Of a DNA stretch of 64,000 bases, positions 1 through 12,346 are shown one piece after another. This stretch comes from Epiperipatus broadwayi. Its lineage: Eukaryota > Onychophora > Udeonychophora > Euonychophora > Peripatidae. The position numbers and the translations under genes are program-made. The stretch's first letter is position 1; every line of letters begins with the position of its first letter. Below the pieces are notes generated by a model. It saw only the letters and a program-made list of their open reading frames with translations. It made no database searches and had not been told where the DNA came from. The DNA lies in NCBI GenBank assembly GCA_028023455.1, contig JAQFVV010012416.1, positions 6,615,594-6,679,593 on the forward strand, in the 5' to 3' direction.

Positions 1-1597
1 GCTTTAGTACCATCTAAGTAATTATAAAAAAATTTTCATTGATATCTACATACACCTATTGGTCCAGACTTTTTGATTTACAAGATCTCTAATTATATAT
101 GAACAAGAAATAGACATATATATATAACTTAATGTATTAATTATAGTATTAATTCAATATAAATAATACATACACTAAGAAAAACTTGTTTAATACTTTA
201 AAATAAAAATGCTAAATACATCAATATAGTAATTTGGGCATGCTTTCAGCTAACTAATAGTCATACTCATTATTATAATTATTCAAGAGGTTTGTGAGAT
301 TTATAGAAGGATCATAAAAGTGGTGATTTACATAAAATATGATTATAAGATATAAATGAATTTATTTAAATGAGCCTCTTTTTTGACAAGGGGGTGCAGG
401 ATTCTTTCTTATTAATTGCATGTATATTGTTGGCCATGGGCCAGACCTACTGGTAGATGTGGGTTCAAAGTTGTGACTCTTTATTTTAAAGTCTTAAACA
501 AGCTTTTCTTAGTATACATGTTGTATGTATTATTTGTATGGAATTACAAATAATAAACAATGAAATTAAAAGTCTGAAAAATATTTCAATAATACAAATA
601 GTTTACATAAGACATATATGCATATACAGATGTTTATATATGGTAATACAAAATATTCCAATCATTAATAAGGTAATTATTCTATTTTAATATATAAATA
701 ATGAATGGCCTTAGATATATGTAGAAGCATTCCACATTATATAAATAATATTTCAATTCTTAATACTAACTTGCTTTTAAAATTATTTTTGATAATATCT
801 TATATTGACTTGATTTAAAATCTGGAGTTTTATCCACCATTAATATATATATAAAAAAAAACACACACACTTGAGAATCTCATTATATTTTTCTAACTCT
901 AAAGTCAATCCTTTATGAATGGCTTAACAAAATGCAAAGAAAATATACCCGAAGGGTTTTAAATTTACTTGACCAGATTTTTTTTCTGAACACTTTTTTT
1001 TTTTCCATTAGTTAGTTAATTTATTCAATTCATTCAAAAATTGTTTACTTTTAACTGTTAAATACTACTCAGTATGGCAGACATGCTGTAAGCTGATTAT
1101 AGTTTATTTATTTTTGTATATTGGTATTTTAAATATTGTAAAGTTTATTCCAAAGGTTTTTGTTTGTATATATTTATACATACTAGCTTGATTTTAATTT
1201 TTTCTTTTTTAATATTCTATGTGTTATGCATTTTTGCCCAAGTCATTCTATAATAAAATTGAATTGATTATATGCTTTTATATGTTTGCTAATGACACCT
1301 TAATAATATGAATATTTTTATATAGATATAAGCCAGTTCAGTATTTACAAATGGATATTTAATATAATGAGATATGCACATACACTCTTCCTCTGTATTT
1401 CAATCTAAAAGTTTAATTAATTAAGAGAGCTATGATTACGGTGAACTTTTCCAAAAGTGCACTTCAGTTTAGGTTATAAAGAAGAAAGAAATCATTTGCT
1501 TATGCAGACGAACAAACGTATACAAATTTGAATTATATATAATTAAATAAGAAAACACATGTTATTTAGTAGATAACAAATTGTCAAATATAGGTAG
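1..1597. other. AT-rich non-coding stretch, nothing recognised
   Basis: No supportable gene, RNA or mobile element was seen. The sequence is AT-rich with short (TA)n and (CA)n tracts, for example near 845-870. It probably lies upstream of, or within an early intron of, the plus-strand gene whose first visible exon is at 8228. Confidence 0.5.
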
Positions 1598-1610
1598 TAA
1601 ATGTGAATTC

Positions 1611-2031
1611 CAATAAACATCATGTGACCACCTTCTCTTATGCTTGTGTATAACTGTTGTTAAATCAGGCAAAACTCACTACATATATTGCCAAAATGTA
1701 TGGGTACTGAACTGGGTTCAGACTCATATGACTATATAAGTTAATGGGCTTGGATTGAAAACATTAAGGTGTTTTCAGTTTAAGACTCATAGTTTTGTAG
1801 TTAAATGGAGATAAAAGGTGGTTGCTGGAGGGTTGCATTAGATCCTACGATCTAGATGCAGTGCTCTCAGATCCAAGGCTCCTCACTGATGAAGTTCATA
1901 AGCCAGAAACTAGTCTGGGGATATTGGATGAGTAGGCACTAGATGGGGATATTATGCACAAGCCTTCTGGCATCCATTGATTACTCTAGCTTGCTGTGTG
2001 TGGCAATATATGTAATGAGTTTTGCCTGTTT
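1611..2031 (+). repeat. Dispersed MITE-like repeat, copy 1
   Basis: This segment recurs, rearranged, at 22.5-22.73 kb and on the other strand at 53.08-53.72 kb. It carries inverted repeats near its ends. The left one contains CAGGCAAAACTCACT at about 1667-1681 and continues to ATTGCCA at 1693. The complementary right one spans 2001-2032. The outer edges are bounded by a 13-bp direct repeat TAAATGTGAATTC at 1598-1610 and 2032-2044, which looks like a target-site duplication. No ORF is present. The inverted repeats suggest a DNA-transposon derivative, but 13 bp is long for that, so the class is unsettled. Confidence 0.65.
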
Positions 2032-3091
2032 TAAATGTGAATTCTTTGAATCATCTATGATATTTGAGTCGAATTTCACCTTTGGGATTACTAACTTTAT
2101 TTTAAGAATTTGATATAATGTAAGTTATGACTTTAATTTATTAATTAATATAATTATATCGATTTGATATTTTATTTTAGAAACTAGAGAGATTCTTATG
2201 GAAGTAATAATTGTTGTGTTTGTGATTTATTTTTGAATATTTTAAATACACATTTGATATCTTAGAAATGCATTTTCAACCGTAATTTTTAAAGGTTTTG
2301 GTAGTCATAAACTTAGGTTGGAAAATGAGGTGGCACCATGGCAGACAAATTAATACACTTGCAATTCTTATCTTCCTTTTATTGATGAAATTAAGGAATG
2401 ATTTTATAAGCTGGCTGAAATTTGTTTTAACGAAATGGACACATTTTTAAAGTTTGATAGAAAGAATTATGGATCTATTATGTATTTTATTGTTTCATCT
2501 TCATTATGGCAAATATTTCAGATTTTGTAAAATAATCAAATCTAATTATTAGACAAATCATTATAGGAAAGCATCAGTTAATGTATTTAGTTCCCATATT
2601 TATAAGAGATGAGTAGTTTGCATTTTGTCATGTAAACAGTCACTTTATATTTGTATAGTGAATCCAATTGTGGAGAAAAAAAGGTACTATAATATCATTT
2701 ATATTTTTGATAACCAACATAGAACATGCATGTCAATCCACACTTTTGGCAATATGGACAAGTGACTAGTTAAAAATAGTGTGGGTTGATGTTATATTAA
2801 GGATCTTTGTATTTCCTCATAAAGAATCTTATACTAATATGCTACTTGAAACATTTAATAGCTATTATTTTGAAACATTTCAAATGAAATAAGGGGTTTA
2901 AGAAAATGAAGTGATAGGAGTTTAATAATAATTTCCCATAGATATACCAATCTGGCTTTGTTTATTTCTGTAGTTGGTTTATGTTTTTGCAATTGTGTAC
3001 CAATAACAGCATTAATATCTTTTTTATTTTTATACTCAAGTAAAATGTTTGTGGTTTCAGTGAATTTTAAAGGAAAAAGTAACTTTGATTA

Positions 3092-3194
3092 TGTCAAGAA
3101 TTTGTGGTCGAGAGGTCAGCAACAGCTGCTTTACAAGCAGTTGTCCCGGGTCAGCAGGTTCGCTTCCCGGCTGATGCTATGACACATGAGAAAA
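3092..3194 (+). mobile_element. tRNA-derived SINE (family 1), copy at 3.1 kb
   Basis: The insert has a tRNA-like head with A-box-like TGGTCGAGAGG at about 3105, B-box-like GGTTCGCTTCCC at about 3158, a short conserved tail (GATGCTATGACAC) and an oligo-A end. It is flanked by an 18-bp TSD with one mismatch (3074-3091 and 3195-3212). Related copies are at 22746, 52280 and 56778. The head resembles a tRNA with a variable arm but is not a functional tRNA gene. It would have been mobilised by a LINE. Confidence 0.85.
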
Positions 3195-3582
3195 AAAAAG
3201 TAACTTCGATTAATGATTAATAATCATGAAACTTATTTTTGTGGAAGAGGTTGGCAACCTATGGCACCCGTGCCATGCTTGGCATGCCAACGATTATCAA
3301 TGGCACTCGGAATAAATTGTAGTAAAAAATATTTTTTAACTATAGCGTCTTTTTTTTTTGCTTTTACATTCAACATGTAAATTATTTATCAGAAAATAAC
3401 ATACTTGACTTCATTTAAAAGATACTTTTGTTTGCAAGGAAATAAATTCTACACATTCACATTTTAAAAAATGAGATTGTAATCCAAATAAAAAGCTTAT
3501 TACATTATCAATTCTAGAAAGCTATTTTCGATAGTTGAATGGTAAATAATCGACGCTCATTGGTGGCACTTCTTTCGAAAAA

Positions 3583-3841
3583 GAATAAATATGAAAAAAG
3601 TGATTATACAGAAAATGGATTATTGGTTTTTATGCTGGGTTCGGGAAAAGATAAGGGAGATTTAGATATAAAGGCCATAGAGTTGACAAAGATTATGTTA
3701 TGGAAATGAGATGGAGCAGAATATGGGAAAACTTAGACTGGGGAATGGAAAATAAAGTGGCTAACAGGTTTCTCTGAGCATAATTGTTGAGAGATTCTTG
3801 ACTTCGTTTAAGGAGAAGCTACAGTACATCGCAGCACATCT
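3583..3841 (+). mobile_element. 3' end of LINE A, fragment
   Basis: This stretch matches, in reverse complement, the 3' part of the LINE at 10.96-11.25 kb over its whole length with few differences. It has the same terminal sequence GACTTCGTTTAAGGAGAAGC followed by an ACATC-type tail. It is 5'-truncated, as expected for LINE insertion, and sits inside the hAT element between its left end and the transposase start. No clear target duplication was seen. It is unlikely to be coding. Confidence 0.8.
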
Positions 3842-3870
3842 CATGGCATTCTGACTGAGAGATTTCCAAA

Positions 3871-5665
3871 ATGTCCCACAAAAGACAAAAATGTGATATT
3901 CGCTCTTTTCAAGATTCTTGGACAAATGAATATGGATTTGTACAGCAAAAAGATCGTGCTGTGTACATTATGCTGTGAAAGTATTGTGTGTCGTACCTCA
4001 AATGTACAAAGACATTATCAAACTAAACGTGTTCATGTTTAAAAACTCAGATGAGAAAAGTGAATCTATAAAAAGAGCTGTCTCTGCTTATTTTAGTCAT
4101 ATAATTGGAACCCAAAATAAAGCCACCGAATGTAGTTATACAACTGCTCATTGTGTGGCTTCCAAAGGCAAATCTTTCACAGATGGACAATTCATCAAAG
4201 AAACATTTTTGAAAAGTGCTGAAATCTTATTCAGTGATCTACCAAATAAACAAACAATACTGTCTCGAATTTGAGAAATACCAGCTTCTGCAAGATCAAT
4301 TCAAAGAAGAATAACTGACATGGCCGAAGATGTAACAACAAAGCAGAAAAACAGTTTACAACAAGCTGTTGCATTCAATGTTGCTGTTGATGAAAGCACT
4401 GATATAAATGATGTGGCGCACCTAGCAATAGTTGCAAGATATTGTGACTACAATCATATTTATGAAGAATTGTTTTGCTTGATTCCTCTTACTGGTATAA
4501 CAAAGGGACATGATATTTTCACCGCATTTTTCAATTATTTTGAAAATCAGAAAATTGACATAAATAAAATATTTAGTGTTACTACTGACGCCAGCCCTGC
4601 AATGGTCAGAAAGGAAAAGGGAATTGTTAAACTTCTTGAAAATCATATTAAACATCGAATATTGAGTTTCCACTGCATTATACACCAGGAAAATTTAGTT
4701 GCAAAAATCTCATCACAATGCTTGAATTCTGTAATGGACACTATCATTAAAATAATTAATTTCATAGTTTCTCGTTCTTCATTAACACATAGGCAATTTA
4801 AATCCCTTTTTAGTGCATATATGGACCTCCCTCTATACAGCAATGTTCGCTGGATTAGTCAAGGTAATGTCTTGAACAGGTTTGTATCATGTCTGAAAAA
4901 AATCAAGATGTTTCTTGATAATAAAGAACAACATTATCCGGAAATAAATGATGAAAACTGATTATGCAAATTGATGTTTCTGACTGATATAACTCAACAC
5001 CTGAATGAATTAAACTTTTATTTGCAAGGGAAGGGTCAAACAGTACTAGAACTTTTTGAATATTGGAAAGAATTTGCATTAAAATTAGATATATTTTGCC
5101 ATGATATTACCACTAATACCTACAAGTACTTCCCAAATGTAAAGGCCCATGCAAATCAATTTAATGTTAACAAAGATGAACTTCAAAAATACATTGCAGC
5201 TCTCAGAGAAGAATTTTCCAAACGATGTGAAGACTTCCAAATACGCACACCCATATTTTCTTTCCTCATCAGACCTGACTTAATTGATTTAAAGATGACT
5301 CCATTTTATCTCTTTTTGAGTGGATGGATATTGATAGTTTTGAAATGGAATTAATCGAATTAATGTCATCAGAATTGCGGAAAACTAAATTTGTAGAATT
5401 ACGGAAAACTCTTGAAGGGAATTGTCTAGAAAAGTCAGCTGTCATTCTCAATTGTTGGATATCATTACCTGAAAGATTTAATTCTTTGAAAAAAAACTGC
5501 TTGTGCTCTGCTTTCGGCATTTGGTTCTGTGAACAAATTTTCTCACATGAAAAATATTTTGGGTTCACAAAGAAATTGCGTAACACCTGAACATTCAGAA
5601 GCATGTGTGAAACTAAAAGTGACCAATTATATATCTGACATTGAACAAAGAGGTACAAGGGTAAG
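3871..5665 (+). pseudogene. hAT transposase relic (BED finger / ZBED5-GTF2IRD2-like)
   Basis: A broken hAT transposase of the kind annotated in animals as ZBED5-like or GTF2IRD2-like. The ATG at 3871 opens a short basic N-terminus. A frame change near 3960 then leads into a BED-type finger (CTLCCESIVC...RHYQTK). The main frame (frame 3) runs 3975-4961 with a TGA at 4272-4274. It continues after another TGA (4959-4961) from 4971 to about 5300. Visible blocks are AVDESTD (first catalytic Asp region), TTDASPAM, FHCIIHQENL and NVRWISQGNV. Part of the C-terminal region is lost. The C-terminal block around CEQIFSH / ACVKLKVTNYISDIEQ appears in shifted frames (5324-5665). With at least two in-frame stops and several frameshifts it cannot encode an active enzyme. 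DNA-binding and cut-and-paste function is inferred from the family. Confidence 0.88.
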
Positions 5666-5882
5666 GTTCACATTAATTTATTTTAATAATAAAAAATGGC
5701 TAATCATATTAGAATCCATGATATTTTTTTCTTATTTAAATTATATATTTTGTATAGGTAAAAAATTGTAATTTATAATTTGTAATATATATTTTTAATA
5801 AGCACGTTAAAAATTAAAAAAAAGGGTACTTTTCACATGATTCTAAGTATTTTAAAATACTGAATGACCAATAATATAAGAT

Positions 5883-5975
5883 CCAGTTATAATGGACTTC
5901 AAAAGTATATATTATATAGTAGTATATATTATATACTATAATATTATATATAACTTTGAAGCCCATTATAACTGA
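5883..5975. repeat. Small palindromic MITE-like element
   Basis: Two 21-bp arms (5883-5903 and 5955-5975), one containing CCAGTTATAATGGACTTC, are inverted complements with two mismatches. They flank a ~50-bp TA-rich loop (ATATTATATAGTAG type). The whole could fold into a hairpin. It lies near the 3' end of the hAT relic and may be a tiny non-autonomous transposon. Confidence 0.6.
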
Positions 5976-6649
5976 ACCAATTTTGATAATATGATAAGAT
6001 TGGTAAAATCATGTCGGCACGTGGAATAACATTGTAACATAGGTTCAGCACCACGCTACTAAATAGTTGCTGACCCCTGGCCTATTGTGATGTCTAAGAA
6101 TTGCATAGATAAACCTGAGATGGTTAGGGATGAGTTTACAAATCAGTAGTTGCCCTTCATGTAAATTAAGAGAAATGGTGAAACTAATCAGTTTGAGAAT
6201 TTTTTAATTATTGATTCTGTTGGTGAATTTTTAATACCTTTTTGGGATGGTCTTAGTATAACTGTCACATATGATGTATTGAGGCATGTTAACATTTGAG
6301 GAAAGTTTCACCATTTCTACAGTATAATGAAGCCACGAACTACTTTATATCTAACTACATGTTTTCAATTGTATGCTATCCAAAGTAAAATATAAACTAA
6401 TAAATGAAAATATAAATAAATAAATAAACCATTCAAATTTATAAATTTTAAAATTAGGCAGCTATTTTTTCTTCTCTGAACTGAGCTTGTACAGATTATA
6501 TTAATAAAATATCTTTAGTTTATATTGAAAGCATATATATTGTAATTTTATTTTATTATTCTTTATGAATTTGATGTATAGTATTTTGCTTAATAAAATA
6601 TTTTCTAAACATATTTTACAAGATTTCAGAATATTCATTAAAAATTAAC

Positions 6650-7013
6650 ATGGGTAAGATGACAACCTTGGCACTAACATGGGCTTTGAACGTTCCATCA
6701 TCAGTTTTTCAATGAAATGGAGAGTTGTGGGTTGGAGTAGTTTGAAGCCTGTCCATTAAAGTATGAAGATTGGCTATCTTAATATAAAGCTGAGCACTGA
6801 TTGTATATATGTGTGGAGATAGTAATCTAGACCAACTGACAATTGCTCGTTTAATATGAAATATGTATATTGGTGATTATTTATCTTTTCAACATGTGTG
6901 CGATCAGGTGTGTCAGCAATATGAGATGGCACTGCGAGTAGTGGGTCGTGTGAAAATCTGAGTTCAAACCCCGCTTTTTTTATATATATAAATGCAGGTT
7001 TAAGCCTATACAA
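6650..7013 (+). repeat. tRNA-like/core repeat (family 2), copy 1
   Basis: The segment closely resembles 25.6-26.04 kb. It contains a central module (CCAACTGACAATTGCTCG and following bases at about 6834-6860) also found in the 44-kb, 51-kb and 55-kb repeats. A tRNA-like segment follows (6885-7013) whose B-box-like motif GAGTTCAAACCCC lies at about 6960. Its A box is weak. It is probably a SINE-related or composite repeat. There is no coding potential. Confidence 0.6.
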
Positions 7014-8227
7014 TGTATTAAAAATTAAGATAATTGGGGAGATAGTAATTTCTTTTAAAACAGATGCACCTATTGTTCTTCCAAAGAAGAAGCTACTGGA
7101 AAAAAAAGAATATTATTCAGAGGGTACTTTGCTGTTTACTTGATTTTTAGATGCTGGTTGTTTTCTTATTCTTATTGCTTCAATAGGTACATGAGTGAAT
7201 ATATTCTATAAAATAAAATAAATATACCCTCCATTTATTTTTAATAATTATATTATTATTATTATTATTTTAAAATGTTGTTTATACTAAAATTTTGATT
7301 TATATATACATATAAAAAATGTGTTATATATACATGTACTGTATATGCCTGTTTTGAAAAGTATTATACTCTCGCAAATCAATATACAATACGTATTTTA
7401 TTCTAATCATTGTTTATTAACAAAAAGGGAGCTATTATACATTATTTTCTTTGAATGCGAGGAGAACATGGAACAAAATATAGCCTACTTCAAGGATCCA
7501 CTATATCTGGTCTGTGCAAATTATAAACTGTTGGAAATAATAGTGAACCTTGTGCAAGTCTTAGAAATTTGAGGGGGGGGTGACAATTTTGTTTGATGCA
7601 GAATGATTTTGTGTGTAATAAATTATCTTACATGCATTATTTCATTGATTAAAGTAATTGGGCTAATGTTTGTGTGTGTGTGTGTGTCATGATTGAATGG
7701 AGCTTTTTTAAGATGATGCACATGGACATCTTGATGCAGTTTTTGATAATAATATATTTTTTTAAAGAACTAATGAAATTGATTTTTTTTTTTTTTGTTA
7801 TTATTGTAGCTGAAAGGAGGAATTGAAATATTTGAAATTGCATAAGAATTATGATAGAGTAAAAATTGATATTTGTGTTGATTTCCTTTTAATAATTACT
7901 TTCTACTTATTGGGTTGTTAAATCATTTGCTTTAAGGAGTGACAAATTACCGTCGATGATGATCAAATATTATTTCTTCAGCCTAGTTGTTCAATGTCTT
8001 TTTGGGCAAAGAACTTAATACATGTACAAGGAATTGGATTTTGCATTTGAATGAAACAGAAGCCTTGAAATATAGTGTGATAATTTGTAATAAATTCAGA
8101 AAACAATTATTTGTCACCTAATTTTTTATTTGTGTGTTTAGGAATCTTTAGGACATCAAACGTAAATCATTTTAATTAAAATTAATAGTAACGTGCTTAT
8201 TCACATTGTTGATTGTTCTCTTTACAG
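7014..8227. other. Intronic/intergenic AT-rich DNA before exon A
   Basis: No gene recognised. Simple repeats include a (TAT)n run at about 7248-7270 and a (TG)n run at about 7668-7687. The short ORFs here have low-complexity products and no family features. Confidence 0.5.
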
Positions 8228-8281
8228 GTACTAAACCATCGAGTGACAGTGATCAAGAAGAGAATTCTAATGAAGCAAAAG
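8228..8281 (+). CDS. Internal exon A of an unrecognised host gene (54 nt)
   Basis: A pyrimidine-rich tract and CAG (ending at 8227) precede this 54-nt open segment, which is followed by GTAAGT at 8282. It is read with phase 1 on both sides: two bases complete a split codon, 17 codons follow, and one base starts the next. Those 17 codons read TKPSSDSDQEENSNEAK, a hydrophilic Ser/Asp/Glu-rich linker. It joins in frame to exon B at 43909 and exon C at 55581, which share the same phases. Symmetric 1-1 exons can be skipped without frame change, so alternative splicing is plausible. The protein family is not recognised. Confidence 0.7.
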
Positions 8282-8540
8282 GTAAGTTTTCTAATCTTAT
8301 TTATACAAAATTATTTGTCAAGTTCTATGGACTTTTTATTAAAAAAATACATAGAATGCCTACGATTTGGTATTATCTATCATCCAGACAAAATTGTGAA
8401 AAATTCTTGAACTTTTATGATAATCAGACTTTATTATTTTATCATGAATTATGATTTACTTAAATACAGTTTTTATTTAATCTTGAATACACATAATAAA
8501 ATATTAATAGGCAGAGTGTTGTAAATAAATTAATATCATT

Positions 8541-10120
8541 TTCAGTCATTATTAATCCATTGTAAGATAAAGATTTCTCGAAGTTTAATTTAGTTTGTTC
8601 AATCTGTAGTTTTGTTTTTGTTTTTTTTTCCACAATTCTTATTTCATCCATTTATCTTACATTTATTTTTCAATTTTAGACTTCATCTGACTATCTATTA
8701 TTATTTCTTCTACCAGTGTCTTCAGCCCAGTTTCATTTCAGGGTTCTAATTTCTTTTATTGATACTTAATTTGTTCTCTGATCCATCTCTTTCACTTTTG
8801 ATCTGTCCTTGTTGCTTTCAACTTATATCTTTTCATATTTTGTTGTGTAATCTGAAATCTCTGCATACTATTAATTGTCCAAGTCTCAGATCCGTGTATA
8901 AGAACTGGTAAACACATATATTAAGAATCTTTCTGTACAAACACATAGGCATATTTTCTTTTAGTATTAAGTTATTTCTGTGAAAAGTTTTCCATACAAA
9001 TTTAATTCCCTTTAATTTCATCACTTATATTTTCGTATGTATTAATAATCTAAATAAGGTATTTGTGATTATTAACTTTTTCTAATTCATGATCATCAAT
9101 CATTATTTTCTTCTGAAAAAATTCATTTAACATTTGTATTTTTAGTATTTATCTCTAGCATCACTTTCTTACTTTCTTTTGATAACTCTTGCAACATTTC
9201 TTGGAGACCTAAAGCAATTATTTGCAAAAAAAAAATACGTTTTTTGCAAAAATTTCGATGACGTAAGTAATTTTCATTTATTTGTATTTCCTTAGCTTCC
9301 CATTTTCATCCACAAAATACTGCCTTGCATCCTTATCAATATTAATTTTCTTATTTTTATTATATAATCTAATCATTGCTGTTGCATGTTGCTAAATATT
9401 CTTTAGAATATGATAATATTCTATTTTTATATTTTGATGGTTCAATTATATTCACTATGGAAATGCTTGTTGAAACAAAAGCCTTTTCATAGCTTAAAAA
9501 CTCAAATAGTTTTAGTCTTTTCTTTCACTTTTTGTAATATTTGGGTATAATCCTCTGTGGTAAAATCATTTTTATAGTCAATTTTTTTTTTTTTTTGGTT
9601 GGTTAGAAGTTAAAGTTTACTGTAGATAAGTTATAATTATCTTGGTAAAAATTTGTATAGATTGATAAAAAATCGATATGTCTATAATTTCTAATATCTT
9701 TTTTTATCACCTTTCTTAAGTCTCACTATGACTACTATACTCTATCCATTCATACATCATTATCATTTGGAATATAGTTTTTCCAATAAATTAATATTTC
9801 ATCACCTACTTCTTTTTTTTTTAAAGGATATCAATAATAATTCCATAATTTTCTAGAGCTTTTTCTTTGTAGATCTAATTACATATCTCACCTTTTTACT
9901 TAAAATACTTGATTATTTAGATTTTGTAATTATAGAAGTTACATTGTTTTTTGCATCATCTTTAATTCTTTTTCACATCTTTTTGTAGAATTCCAGATAT
10001 TCAATTTTTCACTAAAATTTATTTTTAAATGTCTTTTATATTCATTTTTTTTCAACCCATACGGTCTTTTTTAATTGAAAATTTATTGATGAATTGTTGC
10101 TTTTTTTGTACAGCTACATG
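8541..10120 (-). mobile_element. Degenerate RTE-type LINE relic (minus)
   Basis: The stretch follows, in the same order and strand, the minus-strand LINE at 11.6-13.5 kb but with many substitutions and indels. The 3' end at 8541 matches the 3' end of that LINE. A remnant around 8833-9024 encodes NNLILKENMPMCLYRKI, matching the reverse-transcriptase C-terminal part of the intact copy. The match ends near 10120, equivalent to the linker after the endonuclease domain. It is an old 5'-truncated copy with no functional ORF. Confidence 0.85.
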
Positions 10121-10949
10121 CATTTAAAATTAACGAAGATTAATATTTATGTAAATACTTGTAAATTAATAAGCTTAATCAATATGCGTACTCTGTCTCT
10201 ATTCTTTTAATGAGATGGGTTTGTTTAATATTTTATGGGATTTGTGATATGAAGCTTTCAATAATTTATAAAAATAGATTTCAATTACATTTTTAAGAAA
10301 GGTATGTGAATTGATCAATGAATTTATATATAATTTTTTTTTTTATAGTGATGCAATTTAAAAATTGAGACATAAAAAAAAATGTAATGAGGAAGAATAA
10401 GTATATTGTTGAATTGTTCTCAATATGGAATCATTTAGACGGTAAGAGTGCAAGATTAAAAGGGTTTGTACTTGTAAACAGTGAATTTTGAAGAAAAAAA
10501 CATCCATGCCTACAATTTAATGTGCATGTCTATTTATATATATCCATGATTGGCACCCAAATTACTGACAAGTATGTATGTAGTTAATTTGGGGAATATC
10601 TTGGGGAAACAAATTTCTAATTCAAATATAATTCTATATATATATTTTATATTTAAAATATATATATTATCAGATTAATTTTATAAAAATATAACATAAA
10701 TTTTAACCAAAGAAATCTCTTTCATTTTCAAGATGTTTTTCTATTAGAATAAATAAAGCTTTCTCATAAGTGAAGTTTCTGCTGTGGATTTCTTTATGAC
10801 TGTGAGAAATAATCTTTGATATATTTTTATTTTACTCTGAAATATTCAAATTGTCTACTAAAAACAAATGTAACACTTTCATGATACTATTTAAAGTTAA
10901 GTATTAAAAAAATTATAATAATAATTTTTGCGTTGAAAACAATTTACAC
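10121..10949. other. AT-rich DNA between LINE relics
   Basis: Nothing recognisable apart from poly-A/T runs and (TA)n tracts near 10640-10675. Confidence 0.45.
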
Positions 10950-10954
10950 AGAAG

Positions 10955-11597
10955 ATGTGATGTGATGTACTGTGGCTTCTCCTTAAACGAAGTCTAGAAT
11001 ATCTCAGCAATTATGCCCAGATAAACCTGTTAGCCACTTAATTTTACATTCCTCACTCTTAAGTTTTCCCATATTCTGCTCCATCTCATTTCCACAACAT
11101 AATCTTTGTCAACTCTATGGCCTTTATATCTAAATCTGCCTTATCTTTTCCCAAACCCAGCATAAAAACCTATAATTCACTTTCTGTATAATCACTTTTT
11201 TCATATTTATTCTCCCATAACTTCATTATATGTAACCTTTCTGTTTTCAAGCATTTACATTCAATTAACAAATGCCTAATATTTTCTATTCCTTCCTTAC
11301 ATAATGTACAAAATAAATCACCCATATTTTTCCATTTTCATGTATATTCTCTTGTTGCTAAAGATCCCGTTCGAGCCTTAAACAATAAACTTCTTTCCTT
11401 ACTATTATTATATATTAACTCGCACCTAATATTCTGTTTATTTCTATATATATTTAAATTCTTTTTACTCTCCATACTATTTCTCCATCTCTCTAACTCA
11501 CTATTCTTTATTAATAAATCTATTCTTTTATCTCATTCCTTACTACTATAACACTCAACAATCCTCCTAACACAATCATCGCATCTTTTGTACAAAT
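10955..11597 (-). mobile_element. LINE A, 3' part (minus), interrupted by an RTE insertion
   Basis: Minus-strand coding relic of a non-LTR retrotransposon. In one frame it reads from near 11580 through ERWRNSME and RSLLFKARTGSL to a C-terminal zinc-binding motif CTLCKEGIENIRHLLIEC (near 11265-11320). The last of these has the CxxC...H...C pattern seen at the C-terminus of many LINE proteins. At least one stop occurs in the frame. The 3' end, GGAGAAGC followed by ACATC repeats, lies near 10960 and recurs at 3841 and 36030. The continuation of the element resumes at about 14873, beyond the inserted RTE. Its clade is not determined. Confidence 0.8.
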
Positions 11598-11608
11598 CAT
11601 CATCATCA

Positions 11609-12346
11609 TCAATCATTATCAATCCACTGCAGGATGAAGGTCTCTCCAAGTTTAATCCATCTTCTCCGATCTTTAGCTTCTCTTCTCCACAACACCCCCG
11701 CACATTTTCTTATTTCATCCATCCATCTCACATGTGGTATCTTTCTGGGTCTTTTACAATCTCTTGGAGTCCAGTTTAAAATTTCAATTGTCCATCTATT
11801 ATCATCTCTTCTAGCAATATGTCCAGCCCAACTCCATTTCAATCTTTTAATTTTTTCAATAAGATCAGTAACACCTGTTTGTTGTCTTACCCATACATTG
11901 CGTTTTCGATCTCTTCTTGTTACTCCCAACATACATCTCTCCATACTCCTTTGAGTGGTCTGAAGTCTCTGTATTGCTCTTCTATTAAGTGTCCAAGTCT
12001 CAGATCCATAAGTAAGAACAGGTAAAACACATTTGTTAAAAACCTTTCTTTTCAAACACATAGGCATATTTCCTTTTAGTATCAAGTTACTTCTACCAAA
12101 AGCACTCCAACCAAGTTTAATTCTATGATTAATTTCTTCCATTATGTTACCATCTGTATTAATAATCTGACCAAGGTATTTGTAACTGTTAACTTCTTCT
12201 AATTCATCATAATCAATCTTTATTTTCATATTTTGAGCAAATTGATTAAACATTACTTTAGTCTTTTTAACACTTATCTTCAGTCCTACTTTCATCTGAT
12301 AATTCCTGCAGCTCTGAAGCATTATTTGCAAAAACAACCACATCAT
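11609..12346 (-). CDS. RTE LINE: thumb/C-terminal region (245 codons)
   Basis: C-terminal part of the LINE protein in a third frame. It starts with the block KISVKKTKVMF, followed by YKYLGQIINTDG, VLPVLTYGSETWTL near residue 115, QRSMERCMLGVTRRDR and WAGHIARR. These are usual for the region after the RT palm in RTE/related LINEs. It runs to a stop about 11 bp before the 3' simple-repeat tail. Plus-strand ORFs overlapping here are antisense shadows. Confidence 0.88.
   Translation of the reverse strand: MMWLFLQIMLQSCRNYQMKVGLKISVKKTKVMFNQFAQNMKIKIDYDELEEVNSYKYLGQIINTDGNIMEEINHRIKLGWSAFGRSNLILKGNMPMCLKRKVFNKCVLPVLTYGSETWTLNRRAIQRLQTTQRSMERCMLGVTRRDRKRNVWVRQQTGVTDLIEKIKRLKWSWAGHIARRDDNRWTIEILNWTPRDCKRPRKIPHVRWMDEIRKCAGVLWRREAKDRRRWIKLGETFILQWIDND

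Larger units (their letters stand above)
3245..6079 (+). mobile_element. Decayed hAT DNA transposon (whole element)
   Basis: The coding relic at 3871-5665 lies between degenerate terminal inverted repeats. The left end (about 3245-3258) contains GAGGTTGGCAAC, and the reverse complement of the right end (about 6066-6079) reads CAGGGGTCAGCAAC. The CAGGGG-type start is usual for hAT ends. I could not find a convincing 8-bp target duplication. The element contains a later LINE 3' fragment (3583-3841) and a small palindromic element (5883-5975). Confidence 0.65.

Noticed and set aside
3103-3180. A functional tRNA gene
   Set aside because: The cloverleaf is not complete, and the unit has a tail, oligo-A and target duplications, so it is a SINE.
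11588-12025. Plus-strand ORFs over the LINE 3' region
   Set aside because: They are antisense shadows of the minus-strand reverse-transcriptase C-terminal frame.
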